DNA of 54,389 nt. It comes from Bradyrhizobium hipponense (lineage in GTDB: Bacteria > Pseudomonadota > Alphaproteobacteria > Rhizobiales > Xanthobacteraceae). Below are positions 25,790 through 35,272 of the stretch, piece by piece. The stretch spans positions 1-54,389 of the forward strand of contig NZ_VSTH01000129.1 in NCBI RefSeq assembly GCF_008123965.1, given 5' to 3'. The position numbers and the translations under genes were made by a program. How positions within the stretch are numbered: position 1 is the first letter of the stretch; every line of letters starts with the position of its first letter. The notes beneath the pieces were generated by a model. That model was not told the DNA's origin. It did not search any database and saw only the letters and a list, made by a program, of their open reading frames with translations.

Positions 25790-26989
25790 TCAGGCCACCG
25801 TCACGCGGACGGTCTCGACGACATTGCGCAAATAACCCGCCGGGTTCCAGCGCGGCTGGTCGGGCTGCGTCTCGCCGCCATTGCTGGTGGCACGTACCTT
25901 GAGCTCATACGCACCGGTGGTGAGCTTCACCGGCAGCTGCCATTCGCGGAACGAATATTTGCCAAGATCCTTGCCGAGCTTTGCGTTGGTCCAGGTCTTG
26001 CCGCCGTCGATGGACACCGCAACCTCCTTGATGCCCTTGCCGCCGTCGAACGCGATGCCGCGCAGGGTGATGCCGCCCTTCTTCAATTTCGCGCCGTCCG
26101 GGACGCTGGTGATGAAGGAGCGGATGGTGAAGCGATTGATCGGGATGGTCGCCTTCGGCGAGGTGCCGGGCTCGACCGCATTGTTCGGCGTGTCCGGAAT
26201 GCGATAGGCCGACTTCATCCAGAAGCCGTCATAGACGTTGTCGATGACGGTGATCTCGTTGAGGTGCTTGACCCAATAGGTGCCGTAATAGCCCGGCACG
26301 ATCAGGCGCAGCGGAAAGCCGTTCAGGAACGGCAGGTCCTCGCCGTTCATGCCATAGGCCAGCATCACCTCGCCGTCGGTGGCGTGCTCGACGTCGAGCG
26401 CCTTGACGAAGTCGGGTGTCTTGTCGCTGACCGGGCCGTCCATGCCGTTGAACGTGACCTGCTTTGCGCCGGCCTGCACGCCCGCCATGTCGAGCACCGT
26501 CTTCAGCGGTACGCCGCGCCAGCGCGCATTGCCCATCGCCCCGTTGGCGAGCTGGCCGCCGGCGACGCGCGGCTCGAAGAAGCCGCGGCTGTTGCCGGAG
26601 CACTGGTTGACGGCGACGATCTCCGTCGCCTTCATCTTCCTGATGTCCTTCAGCGACAGCTTGAGCGGCTTGTCGACCTTGCCCTTGACCTCGAGCGTGA
26701 ACTTGTCGGGATCGAGATTGTAGGGCAGGTCCGACAGGTGATAGCGCACGAAGAACGCGTTATTCGCTGTGATCGGTCCGTCATTGAACACCGCAAACGG
26801 CGTCTCGAGCTGCGGCGGCCGGCTGGTCAGGCCGATCATCGGCCGCTTCTGTGGATATTTCACCAGCGGCCGTTCGCCGTTGACGAAGGGCAAGGTGACG
26901 GTGTTCGTTGCCAACGCCTTGGTTGAGTTCAGTGTGGCCGCAATAGCAGCAAGCCCCGCTCCTTTGAGCAGGTCGCGTCTATCAAACAT
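25790..26989 (-). CDS. sorA: Periplasmic molybdenum sulfite dehydrogenase, catalytic subunit
   Basis: A 399-residue protein of the sulfite oxidase family. A Tat signal (RRDLLKGAGLAAIAATL, residues 4-20) exports the folded molybdoenzyme. The Moco-binding domain contains the molybdenum-ligating Cys130 in VNQCSGNSRGFF, and the C-terminal dimerisation domain spans about 285-399 (GIAFDGGKGIKEVAVSIDGGKTW). Together with the cytochrome gene 11 bases downstream it makes a SorAB-type sulfite:cytochrome c oxidoreductase, which detoxifies sulfite and yields electrons. The ATG at 26989 is preceded by gaggggaccaa. A close alternative is a related sulfane or sulfoxide enzyme, but the Cys context and partner favour SorA. 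Confidence 0.9.
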   Translation of the reverse strand: MFDRRDLLKGAGLAAIAATLNSTKALATNTVTLPFVNGERPLVKYPQKRPMIGLTSRPPQLETPFAVFNDGPITANNAFFVRYHLSDLPYNLDPDKFTLEVKGKVDKPLKLSLKDIRKMKATEIVAVNQCSGNSRGFFEPRVAGGQLANGAMGNARWRGVPLKTVLDMAGVQAGAKQVTFNGMDGPVSDKTPDFVKALDVEHATDGEVMLAYGMNGEDLPFLNGFPLRLIVPGYYGTYWVKHLNEITVIDNVYDGFWMKSAYRIPDTPNNAVEPGTSPKATIPINRFTIRSFITSVPDGAKLKKGGITLRGIAFDGGKGIKEVAVSIDGGKTWTNAKLGKDLGKYSFREWQLPVKLTTGAYELKVRATSNGGETQPDQPRWNPAGYLRNVVETVRVTVA

Positions 26990-27169
26990 TTGGTCCCCTC
27001 CCGGAGCTTTTCGTTGGCCAGCGGTCATCACCGCAGACCCGCGCTCATCTGTTGCACTGAAAGCCGTGAAGTCAATTCGTGCTTTCGCAGCAGGCCCATG
27101 CCGCTGCGTCGCAGCAACGCGGTGTTACTCCGCGATGAGATGGAGTCGAGTTGTAGCGGCGGCGACGGT

Positions 27170-27300
27170 GCGCTCCACCTCTCCCGCCTGCGGGAAAGGT
27201 CGGCGCGCAGCGCCGGTGAGGGCTTTCTCCGCTTGTGGATTGTCCCGTTGCGGAGACACCCTCTCCCCAACCCTCTCCCGCGAGCGGGCGAGGGAGCTCA
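27170..27300. repeat. Palindromic repeat, family C (CTCTCCCGC...GCGGGAGAG type)
   Basis: Left part ctctcccgcctgcgggaaag-gtcggcgcgcagcgccgg and right part ccctctcccgcgagcgggcga form facing arms. It occupies most of the gap between the sorA-like gene and the cyclase gene. The remaining part (26990-27169) shows only a GC-rich tract with no gene. Copies are at 44548 and 49281. Confidence 0.8.
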
Positions 27301-27320
27301 CCGCGCGCGTGGCTCGCGCA

Positions 27321-29057
27321 TCACGCCGCGACGCGCTCGCTGCTGCCGACGAGCGGGGACAGCTCCCTGGCATCCGCAACGACGCGGACGACCATCGGCT
27401 CGTCACGGCCGCGGATCGCGACCTCCTGCTGCGGCAAGACATCGTCATGAAGGCCGGCGGTACGCCGGACCTCGTCGGAGACGATCGCCTCGCAGCCGAG
27501 CGTCTTGGTCATGTCCTGGAGACGCGCGGCCACGTTGACGGCGTCGCCTAGCGCAGTGAAGACGATGTGATCGCGATAGCCGATGTCGCCGATGATCACC
27601 TCGCCGCCGTGGATCCCGATGCCGAACCGGATCGGTTGGCGCAAATCGTGACTGAGCAATTGATTGAGCTCGTCGATATGCAGGGCGATGCCGGCTGCGG
27701 CCTTCAGCGCCTGCCGGCAGGCGGTCTGCGGATCGGCGGAAAGGCCGAACAGCGCCAGCATGCCGTCGCCGACGAACTGGTTGGGCTGACCGCCATTCTC
27801 GATCACGGCCTGTGACACCGCGCCGAGGAAACGGTTGACGATGAAGACGGTGTCGAACGGCAACCGCTTCTCGGCGAGTTGCGTCGAGCCGCGCATGTCC
27901 ACGAACAGGCTGACGAGATAGCGCTCCTGGCCGATTCGCGCCGGCGTCGAGGCGGGCGCGTTCGCCGATAGCGTCTGCGGCGTGAAGAGCTGGAAGAACG
28001 AGAGGTCGGAGGTCGGCCGCAACTGGCAGGCGAGCCTGATCGAGGGGTCGGTGGTGCCGACCCGGGTGAGCACGAAAGCCTCGCGCTGCGACGGCTCGGG
28101 CAGGGCGGCATGGTCGCCGATGATGCGGATGCGGCAGGTCGAGCAGCGGGCGCGGCCGCCGCAGACGCTGGCATGCGGCACGCTGTGGCGCAGGCTCGCT
28201 TCCAGCACGGAGAGCCCCTTGGGCACGCGCACTGTCTTGCCGTTGCCATAGGACAGCGCGATCATGCCGCCGCGCCGCTCGCGATAGGCCCTCACGCCGC
28301 GCGCCGCCAGCGCCAGTCCGAGCAGGCCGAGATAGCCGATGGTAAGGCCGCCGGTGATGCGCTCCAGCGTGTCGGCCTCCGCGACTGTGCCGACCTGGCG
28401 GCGCGTCAGATTGTGCGTGCGCCATTCGCCGTCGTCGCTCTCGGCCGCGACGCTGCGTCCGCCCTGATAGATGCCGAGCAGCGCCAGCGTCGGGATCAGC
28501 ACGGCCGCCGCGAGCAGATACGGTGCGGCGCGCGTGAAGAACGGCTTCAGGCGAAGCCAGAAATAGATTCCGATGCAACCGTGAACCCAGGCGATGACGA
28601 GCAGGATCGTCATCTGCCAGAGCCGGCCGGGCGATGCGACGAAGAACAGGTAGAGCTCCTGCGGATAGAGCTTTTCGTGCGCAAACAGCGTGTGGCCGAG
28701 CCGCACGCCGATCACATGCGCCATCACCAGGGCGGGGATGCTCAGCCCAAGCACCAGCTGGAGCGGCTCGATCGTCTTCCAGCGGAACTGCCGGCGTTGA
28801 TACAGCGCGTACACGCCGAGCCCCATATGGATGAGCGCTGCGCCGTAGAACACGATCGCGACCGGCAGGAACTGCCAGAACGCAGTGTGATAGTAGACCC
28901 CGACCTCCATGGCACCGACCGACACATTGCCGAGCGCGTGGTTGAGAAAATGGCTCACCACATAGGCGAACAGGACGACGCCGCAGACCAGCCGCACCTG
29001 GCGTGCGCTGGTGCCGCGAAAAAGTTCGGACAATCGTGAAGCAGCTGTGGCGGCCAT
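27321..29057 (-). CDS. cyaC: CyaC-type redox-sensing adenylate cyclase (dihaem membrane anchor, ferredoxin domain, class III cyclase)
   Basis: A 578-residue protein with three parts. Residues 20-258 form six membrane helices with the four-His signature of dihaem-B succinate-quinone oxidoreductase anchors (candidates His36 or His40, His77, His114, His159). Residues 265-350 are a [2Fe-2S] ferredoxin domain with Cys299, Cys305, Cys308 and Cys344. Residues 380-560 are a class III cyclase with metal Asp387 (FVDMRGS), the second metal Asp in FVGDGMLALF and the LGDAVNVAARL motif. This matches Sinorhizobium meliloti CyaC, reported to make cAMP in response to the quinone redox state. The Lys that usually precedes FxGD and selects adenine is Gln here. 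The start may also be the ATG at 29078; neither has a strong ribosome site. Confidence 0.88.
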   Translation of the reverse strand: MAATAASRLSELFRGTSARQVRLVCGVVLFAYVVSHFLNHALGNVSVGAMEVGVYYHTAFWQFLPVAIVFYGAALIHMGLGVYALYQRRQFRWKTIEPLQLVLGLSIPALVMAHVIGVRLGHTLFAHEKLYPQELYLFFVASPGRLWQMTILLVIAWVHGCIGIYFWLRLKPFFTRAAPYLLAAAVLIPTLALLGIYQGGRSVAAESDDGEWRTHNLTRRQVGTVAEADTLERITGGLTIGYLGLLGLALAARGVRAYRERRGGMIALSYGNGKTVRVPKGLSVLEASLRHSVPHASVCGGRARCSTCRIRIIGDHAALPEPSQREAFVLTRVGTTDPSIRLACQLRPTSDLSFFQLFTPQTLSANAPASTPARIGQERYLVSLFVDMRGSTQLAEKRLPFDTVFIVNRFLGAVSQAVIENGGQPNQFVGDGMLALFGLSADPQTACRQALKAAAGIALHIDELNQLLSHDLRQPIRFGIGIHGGEVIIGDIGYRDHIVFTALGDAVNVAARLQDMTKTLGCEAIVSDEVRRTAGLHDDVLPQQEVAIRGRDEPMVVRVVADARELSPLVGSSERVAA

Positions 29058-29159
29058 GATTTGCTTGTACCAGTTCATGAAGCAGAACAGCCAGCGGAGA
29101 GTTAAATTCCCGCGGCGGACGGCCCGTCCGATCACATGCGCGGTAAGTGGAGGCATACA

Positions 29160-29344
29160 CCACTGTCGTCCCGGCGCACACCACTGTCGTCCCGGACAAG
29201 CGCGCCCCCAAGCGCGCGCAGATCCGGGACCCATAGCCACAGGGAGCGGTTGTGATACAGGCTGATCACTCCGAGTCTTCGCCAAACTCCTCCCTGTGCT
29301 TATGGGGATCTGCGCGCCGCTCCGCGCGCCTGTCCGGGACGACT
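29160..29344. repeat. Palindromic repeat, family B, with a small tandem duplication at one end
   Basis: Outer arms gtcgtcccggacaagcgcgc and its complement near 29325-29342. The left end shows ccactgtcgtcccgg twice in tandem. It lies between the divergent cyclase and glycosyltransferase genes and must contain or border their promoters. Confidence 0.82.
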
Positions 29345-29404
29345 CGTGGAGAGAGAGCGCCCCCTACATTGACTCCCCCTTCCAAGTCGGGGAAAAGCGC
29401 GGCC

Positions 29405-30994
29405 GTGAAGACAGCTCCCGACATCTCAGTGCACCCCGACGGCGCCGCGCGCCGGCCCCTCGTCATGGCTGCGCTGATCATCGCCGCGATGACAGTGCTG
29501 CGCATCGTTTATGCGTCCGCGCTCGAGCTGCGCACCGACGAGGCCTATTACTGGACCTGGTCGAAGGAGACCGCGCTGAGCTTCCTCGATCATCCCCCGA
29601 TGATCGCCTGGTTCATCCGCTTCGGCACGGCGATCTTCGGCGATACTGCGCTCGGCGTCCGCTTCGGCGGCATTCTTGCGATGCTGGTGACACAGCTCTT
29701 GCTCGCCGACATCGTCCGGCGCGTCACCCGTGACGCGCGTGTGGTCGTGCTCGCGGTGTTGATGCCGGAGGCCGCGCTCTATTACGGCCTGCTGATGGCC
29801 AAGGTCGCGCCCGACGTCGCCATGATCCCGTTCGCGGTCGCGATGATGTGGGCTCTGGTTAGGCTCGCGCAAAGCGGCGACGGCCGCTGGTGGCTCGCGG
29901 CCGGACTGTTCGCCGGCCTGTCGCTGCTGTCGAAATTCACCGCTATCATGTTCGCACCCGCCGTCGCCGTCTTCCTGCTGGTGCCGGACTGGCGATGGCG
30001 CTGGCTGCGCAGTCCCTATCCTTATCTCGCGGTAGTCGTCGCCATCGTCGTGTTCTCGCCGGTGCTGATCTGGAACGCACAGCACGATTGGGCTTCGTTC
30101 CGCTTCCAGGGCGTGCGCGCCACCGCCAATTACGGCGTCTCGCTCCGCACCATCGGCGATTATATCGGCCTGCAATTCGGGCTAGTCGGCTTTGTGATGT
30201 TGCCGGTGGTGCTGTCGGCGCTGGTCATGACGGCGTGGCGCGGCTATCGCACCCGCGAGCCGGTCGCGATCCTGCTGTCGACCGCGGTGCTGGTGCCGTT
30301 CCTTTATTTCTTTGCGAAATCGCTGACGCTCAGGGTCGGCGACACCTGGCCGATGTTCATGTGGCCGGTCGGCTTTGCTGCCGCCGCCATCAATCTTACA
30401 ATGATGCCGCGAGAAAATTGGTCGACGCGGATGATCCGGTCCAGCGTCGTCTGGGCCAATACCGCGGTCGTCTCAGGGCTCGCTTTCGTCGTCATCGTGT
30501 TCCTCTATTACGTCGCCGCACCCTGGAATTTTCTCGGCAAGATCGATCCGGTCGGCGCCGAGGCCGGCTACGACAAGGTCGCGGCGCGCGCACAGGCTGC
30601 GCTCGACGAGGCCGGCGCAACCTGGATCGCGACCACGGACTATCGCACCTATGCCATGATGCGCTGGCTGTTCAGGGGCCGCGTGCCGGTGATCGAGATC
30701 AACGAGCGCGGCCGCTTCCAGGAGTTTGCCAATCCCGGCATGGACCGCATCAAGGGGCACGCCGGCATCTATGTCGGCCGCGAGCCCGATAATCGCGCAC
30801 CGGTGTGGGACGCGATCCCCGCGAAGCGCGAGCAGTTTGGTCAAGTCGAACGCCGCTGGCGCGGCGTTCTAACGGATACCTACGTGTTGGAAAAGCTTAC
30901 CGGCTGGAGCCCGCAACTGTCGCCGCCAAAGGACTCGCCGCTGTTCCAGTGGCGCGTGCTGGCGGGGGAATTCGAGAAGCGCGTATCCGCCTAG
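29405..30994 (+). CDS. GT39/ArnT-like membrane glycosyltransferase
   Basis: A 529-residue integral membrane protein of the dolichyl-phosphate-mannosyltransferase (PMT/ArnT) superfamily. The first periplasmic loop has the conserved acidic motif LRTDEAYYWTWS, followed by SFLDHPPMIAW, and there are about ten membrane helices up to residue 390. The C-terminal 140 residues are soluble and probably periplasmic. Such enzymes move a sugar from a polyprenyl-phosphate carrier to lipid A, protein or another acceptor; the acceptor is unknown. The GTG at 29405 (after a weak gggg) or the ATG at 29465 may be the start. A longer frame upstream would run through the palindromic repeat and is rejected. Confidence 0.85.
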   Translation: MKTAPDISVHPDGAARRPLVMAALIIAAMTVLRIVYASALELRTDEAYYWTWSKETALSFLDHPPMIAWFIRFGTAIFGDTALGVRFGGILAMLVTQLLLADIVRRVTRDARVVVLAVLMPEAALYYGLLMAKVAPDVAMIPFAVAMMWALVRLAQSGDGRWWLAAGLFAGLSLLSKFTAIMFAPAVAVFLLVPDWRWRWLRSPYPYLAVVVAIVVFSPVLIWNAQHDWASFRFQGVRATANYGVSLRTIGDYIGLQFGLVGFVMLPVVLSALVMTAWRGYRTREPVAILLSTAVLVPFLYFFAKSLTLRVGDTWPMFMWPVGFAAAAINLTMMPRENWSTRMIRSSVVWANTAVVSGLAFVVIVFLYYVAAPWNFLGKIDPVGAEAGYDKVAARAQAALDEAGATWIATTDYRTYAMMRWLFRGRVPVIEINERGRFQEFANPGMDRIKGHAGIYVGREPDNRAPVWDAIPAKREQFGQVERRWRGVLTDTYVLEKLTGWSPQLSPPKDSPLFQWRVLAGEFEKRVSA

Positions 30995-31044
30995 TGAGGC
31001 AAGCGCCGATCTTCTTCCTTCTCCCCTTGTGGGAGAAGGTGGCG

Positions 31045-32070
31045 CTACTCCTCGTCCTTCTTCCGCAACAGATCCGTCGCGAGATCCGACAGCTTCGGCG
31101 GCGGCAGGGCTGCGAACGGCAGCGGTCTTGTGACGTCGATTGCGGCCAGGCCCAGCCGCGCCGTCAACAATCCGTTGAGCATGCCTTCGCCGAGGCGCTG
31201 CGACAGCTTCGCCGCAATGCCGTGGCCGAGCATCTGCTGCACCAGGCTGTCGCTCGCGGCCATGCCGCCGGTGATGGCGAGATGGGCGATGACGTGGCGG
31301 AGCAGGCGGATCATGCCGAGCGCGCCGGGGCGGCCGCCATAGAGCCGGGCGAGCTGGCGGATCAGGCGCAGCGAGGCGACGAACACGAACAGCACGTCGA
31401 TCAGCGCGCGGGGCGAAACCGCAGTCACGATGGAGACCCGCTGCGCCGCAACCGACACCAGCCGCCGCGCCTCAATATCCAGCGGCGCCATCAGTTCGCG
31501 CTCGGCGAGCCGGACCATGTCGGCACCGTCGATGATCTCGCCGGCGTGACTTTCCAGCGCCGCGCGGGCGCGCGCAAGCTGCGGGTTCTGGTGCGCGATC
31601 TTAAGCAGGTCCTGCACGATGGCGCGGCTCTCCTTGCGATCGTCGCTGGCGAGCACCGCGGCGGCGCGCCGATGCAGTTTTTCGATCGTCGCGAGCCGCG
31701 CGAGACCAAGCCCCTCGCGCCCGATCACCACCGCAAGCGCAAGCGCGGTGACGAATGCAAGAGAAAGTCCGACGAAGCCGAGGCTCTCGCTGCGCGCAAA
31801 CAGGTCCTCGATCAGATGGACGACGCCGAGGCCGACTCCAAGGAGCGTCAGCCCGGCAACGCCGGACCAGAACAGCGCGCCCCAGGGAAAGCTGCGCCGC
31901 GCCGGAAGCGCAGCCTCGATCGGCACCGGCAGCGCCATTGGATCGGACTCCGGCGTGATCTGGATGGTGCCGCGGCCGAGCCGGGCGGTCTCATTGGCCT
32001 CGGTGACGACGACGCCGGGATCGTCCAGCCGGAACGTGGCCGGCCGCCGCGGCGGGGATCGGTCGTTCAT
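31045..32070 (-). CDS. YcjF-like membrane protein (TIGR01620/DUF697)
   Basis: A 341-residue inner-membrane protein. The N-terminal 55 residues are polar, two membrane helices follow (about 63-85 and 98-118), then a helical soluble part, and a DUF697-type hydrophobic region near 215-290 (SPRALIDVLFVFVASLRLIRQLARLYGGRPG). It is coupled to the YcjX-like GTPase by a four-base ATGA overlap, the same pairing as ycjX-ycjF in E. coli, where both belong to the phage-shock regulon. No psp genes are in the window. A short half-copy of repeat family C (tctccccttgtgggagaagg) sits just beyond its stop. Confidence 0.88.
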   Translation of the reverse strand: MNDRSPPRRPATFRLDDPGVVVTEANETARLGRGTIQITPESDPMALPVPIEAALPARRSFPWGALFWSGVAGLTLLGVGLGVVHLIEDLFARSESLGFVGLSLAFVTALALAVVIGREGLGLARLATIEKLHRRAAAVLASDDRKESRAIVQDLLKIAHQNPQLARARAALESHAGEIIDGADMVRLAERELMAPLDIEARRLVSVAAQRVSIVTAVSPRALIDVLFVFVASLRLIRQLARLYGGRPGALGMIRLLRHVIAHLAITGGMAASDSLVQQMLGHGIAAKLSQRLGEGMLNGLLTARLGLAAIDVTRPLPFAALPPPKLSDLATDLLRKKDEE

Positions 32071-33536
32071 GACAGCTTGTCTCCGATCAGGAACTGCAAG
32101 GCACGGTCGAGGCGGATGTGAGGCAGCGCCGGCTCGTCCGTGCCCTCGCGTTCGAGTTTTGGCGGACGAAAGCGCAGGAAGCGGAAATCGCTCTTCTCGG
32201 CGGCGGCGGTCGACAGCCCGCGAAATGCATCCGCACCATTGAACAGTGCCCCCGGATCGAGCGGCAAATCGCCCGGAAAGGTCGCCACCTCCGTATTGCC
32301 GTCAAAGAACTCGCCGCCGGCGCTTTCGCCCGCGGCCGGTGTCCCCAGGATCGACGGCAATTTATCGCGGCCATGCGCAACCTGCGCCTCGCGCGTCGCG
32401 CGCACGGCGGCGAGGGCCACCACGTCGATCTCCGCGCCGGTGTTTTCGGCGCGCGTCACGGCGCGGGCGACCGCGTGGTGCAGCACGGCCTCGAGACGGT
32501 CGTGGCTGGAATGGTGCAGATGGTCCGCCTTGGTCGCCGCGAACAGGATGCGGTCGATGCGCGGCCGGAACAGGTTGGAGAGGAAGGTGCTGCGGCCGAT
32601 GCGGAAGCAGTCGAGAATGCCGGCGAGGGCTGCTTCGAGATCGTGCAGGGCCCCCGGACCCGAGTTGAATGCGGCGAGCGCATCCGCCAGCACGATCTGG
32701 CGATCGAGCCGCGCGAAATGATCGCGGAAGAACGGCCGTACCACGACGTCCTTGTAGGCCTCATAGCGGCGAACCATCATCGCCCACAGCGATCCCTCCG
32801 GCGCCTGGCCGTCCAGGGGCACGTCGAGCGGCGCGAAGGTCAGCGCCGGCGAGCCTGCGAGATTGCCGGGCATCAGGAAGCGGCCGGGCGGCAGCAGGCT
32901 CATGGCAAAGCGCTCGTCGCGGCAGGCGCGCAAGTAGCCGGTGAAGAGCTTTGCCGCCGTGAGCGTCGCCTGCTCGTCCTCGCGCGCCTCCGGCTTCAAG
33001 GCCGCAAGATGCGCATGCCAATCGGCGGCAAGGTGCACGCGCGGCGCCTCGCGCGACAGCGCGAGGCTTTCCGCCGACCACTGCTCATAACTCTTTTGCA
33101 GCAGCGGCAGGTCGAGCAGCCATTCGCCGGGATAGTCGACGATGTCGAGCGTCAGGGTGCGGTCCGCGCCGTTGTGGCGCTGGTAGTCGATGACGAGCCG
33201 CAGCTCGCTGATATCGACGGTCGAATTCGGCCAGCGCCGCTCCTCGATCAGCGCGCGCAGATGGTTCTCGTAGGCGAAGCGCGGCACCGCATCGTCGGGC
33301 TGCGGCGCCAGATGCGCCCGCGCGACCCGGCCCGAGGCGTAGGCCTCGAACACCGGAAACCGGCCGCCGCGCGTCAGCCCATGGATCAGCGCGGTGATGA
33401 ACACGGTCTTGCCGGCCCGGGACAGGCCGGTGACGCCGAGCCGTACCGTCGGGTTGAACAGATGCTCGCCATAGTCGATCAGCGCCCGGGCCGACAGGCG
33501 CGCCTCCTCGACCATATCCTGGAAACTGAATGCCAT
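32067..33536 (-). CDS. ycjX: YcjX-family P-loop GTPase-like protein
   Basis: A 489-residue YcjX/DUF463 protein. The Walker A motif is GLSRAGKT (37-44), preceded by NPTVRLGVT. A Walker B-like DIVDYPGEWLLDLPLL follows. It should bind GTP and act with the YcjF-like membrane partner encoded directly downstream. The ATG at 33536 gives the usual length. An upstream ATG at 33623 has a somewhat better ribosome site (ggtgg) and would add 29 residues, so the start is not settled. The physiological role of the family is unclear; a stress-response function is inferred from E. coli. Confidence 0.88.
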   Translation of the reverse strand: MAFSFQDMVEEARLSARALIDYGEHLFNPTVRLGVTGLSRAGKTVFITALIHGLTRGGRFPVFEAYASGRVARAHLAPQPDDAVPRFAYENHLRALIEERRWPNSTVDISELRLVIDYQRHNGADRTLTLDIVDYPGEWLLDLPLLQKSYEQWSAESLALSREAPRVHLAADWHAHLAALKPEAREDEQATLTAAKLFTGYLRACRDERFAMSLLPPGRFLMPGNLAGSPALTFAPLDVPLDGQAPEGSLWAMMVRRYEAYKDVVVRPFFRDHFARLDRQIVLADALAAFNSGPGALHDLEAALAGILDCFRIGRSTFLSNLFRPRIDRILFAATKADHLHHSSHDRLEAVLHHAVARAVTRAENTGAEIDVVALAAVRATREAQVAHGRDKLPSILGTPAAGESAGGEFFDGNTEVATFPGDLPLDPGALFNGADAFRGLSTAAAEKSDFRFLRFRPPKLEREGTDEPALPHIRLDRALQFLIGDKLS

Positions 33537-33714
33537 ATGAACGTGAGAGGTCTCGGGGCGGGCAAATAGCCAAAACGGACTAGTCACAAAAGTGGCAACT
33601 GCCTGACGAAAATCAAGCTTCATACTTCCACCGTCTTCCTGGGTGAAGCAGCCTTTGAACGCCGCGTTAACTGCCAAAGACCAATATCGGACACCTATTG
33701 CGCCCCGGATCGCC

Positions 33715-34410
33715 ATGCCTGTCTTCACGCTGAAACAGCTCGCCTCGACCTCCGTCCATGCCGCCGCCGATGCGTTCCGCTGGAACTACGATCGCGCCGA
33801 GATGATCGCCGACGGCATCATCCATGGTATCGGCGTGTTGTCCGGTATTATCGCCGCGACCGTTCTGGTGGTGCTCGCAGCGGTCTATGCCGACGCAGTC
33901 AACATCGTCGGTGTCTCGATCTATGTCGCGGGCCTGCTCTCGATGCTGGTGCTGTCGGCGACCTATAATCTCTGGCCGGTCTCGCCAGCCAAATGGCTGC
34001 TGCGGCGCTTTGACCATTCCGCGATCTACCTCCTGATCGCTGCCACCTACACGCCGTTCATCCTGGAGCTGAAGGACAGTGTGTTCGCGCTGGCGCTGCT
34101 CATCTGTGTCTGGTGTGTCGCGATCCTGGGCATCGTGCTCAAGCTTCGCTATCCCGGCCGGCTCGACCGCGTCGCGGTCGGTATCTACCTCGCCATGGGC
34201 TGGAGCGGCATGATGCTCTACGATGCCGTAGTCAAGGCGCTGCCCGCGGTGGTGCTGGGCTTCGTGGTCGCGGGCGGCGTGCTCTACTCGTTTGGCGTGA
34301 TCTTCCATGCCTGGCGGCGCCTGCGCTTTCAGAATGCGATCTGGCACGGCTTTGTCTTGGCCGGGGCGGCGTGCCATTATACCGCGGTGCTCGACCTCGT
34401 GTTGAGCTGA
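33715..34410 (+). CDS. Hemolysin III / PAQR-family membrane protein
   Basis: A 231-residue protein with about seven membrane helices. It shows the family metal-site pattern: His37 in ADGIIHGIG, the SATYNLWP and RRFDHSAIYLLIAATYTPF segments, and WHGFVLAGAACHYTAVL near the end. Members of this family are membrane hydrolases or receptors of the CREST superfamily; the bacterial role is unknown, and the hemolysin name does not imply a toxin. The ATG at 33715 is preferred to the in-frame GTG at 33643 because it gives family length. It is divergent from the YcjX-like gene. Confidence 0.88.
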   Translation: MPVFTLKQLASTSVHAAADAFRWNYDRAEMIADGIIHGIGVLSGIIAATVLVVLAAVYADAVNIVGVSIYVAGLLSMLVLSATYNLWPVSPAKWLLRRFDHSAIYLLIAATYTPFILELKDSVFALALLICVWCVAILGIVLKLRYPGRLDRVAVGIYLAMGWSGMMLYDAVVKALPAVVLGFVVAGGVLYSFGVIFHAWRRLRFQNAIWHGFVLAGAACHYTAVLDLVLS

Positions 34411-34438
34411 GAACACGCGGGCCAGGAGGAGACGTCGC

Positions 34439-35233
34439 ATGCAGGTGACCGGCAAGGTCGTGGTTGTCACCGGCGGCGCCAATGGCATCGGCAAGGCGCT
34501 GTGCGAAGCCTTTCATGAAGCCGGCGCGGCCAAGATCGTGGTCGCGGACATGGAGGCCGCCGGCGCCAGGGCGGTCGCTGCCATGGTGGACGGTGCCGCG
34601 TTCAAATGCGACGTCGCGCAGGAAAAGGACATTTCTCACGTCATCGAGGAGACCGAGCGGCAGTTCGGACCGATCGACCTGTTCTGCTCCAATGCCGGCA
34701 TCGGCGGCGGCTTCGATCCGATGTCGGAAAATGCCGGCGGCTCTTCGGATGAGCCGTGGCAGCGCAGCTGGGCGATCCACGTCATGGCCCATGTCTATGC
34801 AGCGCGGCATCTCATCCCGCGAATGAAAGCGCGCGGCGGCGGCTATTTCCTCAACACGATCTCGGCGGCGGGCCTGTTGTCGCAGGTCGGCAGCCCCGCT
34901 TATTCGACCACCAAGCACGCCGCGGTCGGCTTTGCCGAAAATCTGGCGATCTCACATAAGGCGCACAACATCCGCGTCTCGATCCTCTGCCCGCAAGGCG
35001 TCGACACCAACATGCTGCGCGCGATCCCCAAGGGCCCGCAATCCGGTGACGGCGACCTGGCGCCCGAGCAGGTGGCGAAAGACGTGCTCGCCGGCCTCGA
35101 TCAAGAGACGTTCTTGATCCTGCCGCATCCGCAGGTGCTCGGCTACATGCGCAGGAAGGCCGAGAACTACGACCGCTGGATCGGCGGCATGGCTAAGATC
35201 CAGGCCAGGATGCGGGACGAGTTCGGGAAGTAG
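34439..35233 (+). CDS. Short-chain dehydrogenase/reductase
   Basis: A 264-residue classical SDR. The NAD(P)-binding motif is TGGANGIG (near residue 11), with D in VVADME suggesting NAD preference. The NAG motif (CSNAGIGG) and the catalytic Ser ... YSTTK are all present. The family oxidises or reduces alcohol/ketone pairs; the substrate is unknown. A strong aggaggaga ribosome site lies before the ATG. The C-terminus (PHPQVLGYMRRKAENYDRWIGGMAKIQ) resembles SDRs found beside acyl-CoA genes. It follows the hemolysin III-like gene by 28 bases and may share its transcript. Confidence 0.9.
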   Translation: MQVTGKVVVVTGGANGIGKALCEAFHEAGAAKIVVADMEAAGARAVAAMVDGAAFKCDVAQEKDISHVIEETERQFGPIDLFCSNAGIGGGFDPMSENAGGSSDEPWQRSWAIHVMAHVYAARHLIPRMKARGGGYFLNTISAAGLLSQVGSPAYSTTKHAAVGFAENLAISHKAHNIRVSILCPQGVDTNMLRAIPKGPQSGDGDLAPEQVAKDVLAGLDQETFLILPHPQVLGYMRRKAENYDRWIGGMAKIQARMRDEFGK

Positions 35234-35272
35234 GGAAGGGGCTTGAGGCACAGTTGCGTAGCAAACACTCGC

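Noticed and set aside
27170..27300. Repeat family C as a rho-independent terminator of the sorA or cyclase transcripts
   Set aside because: There is no T run on either strand, and the same element occurs in places where no gene ends. It is better treated as an intergenic repeat.
33715..34410. Hemolysin III-like gene as a toxin
   Set aside because: The PAQR/HlyIII fold is a common membrane protein without demonstrated toxin role in such bacteria.
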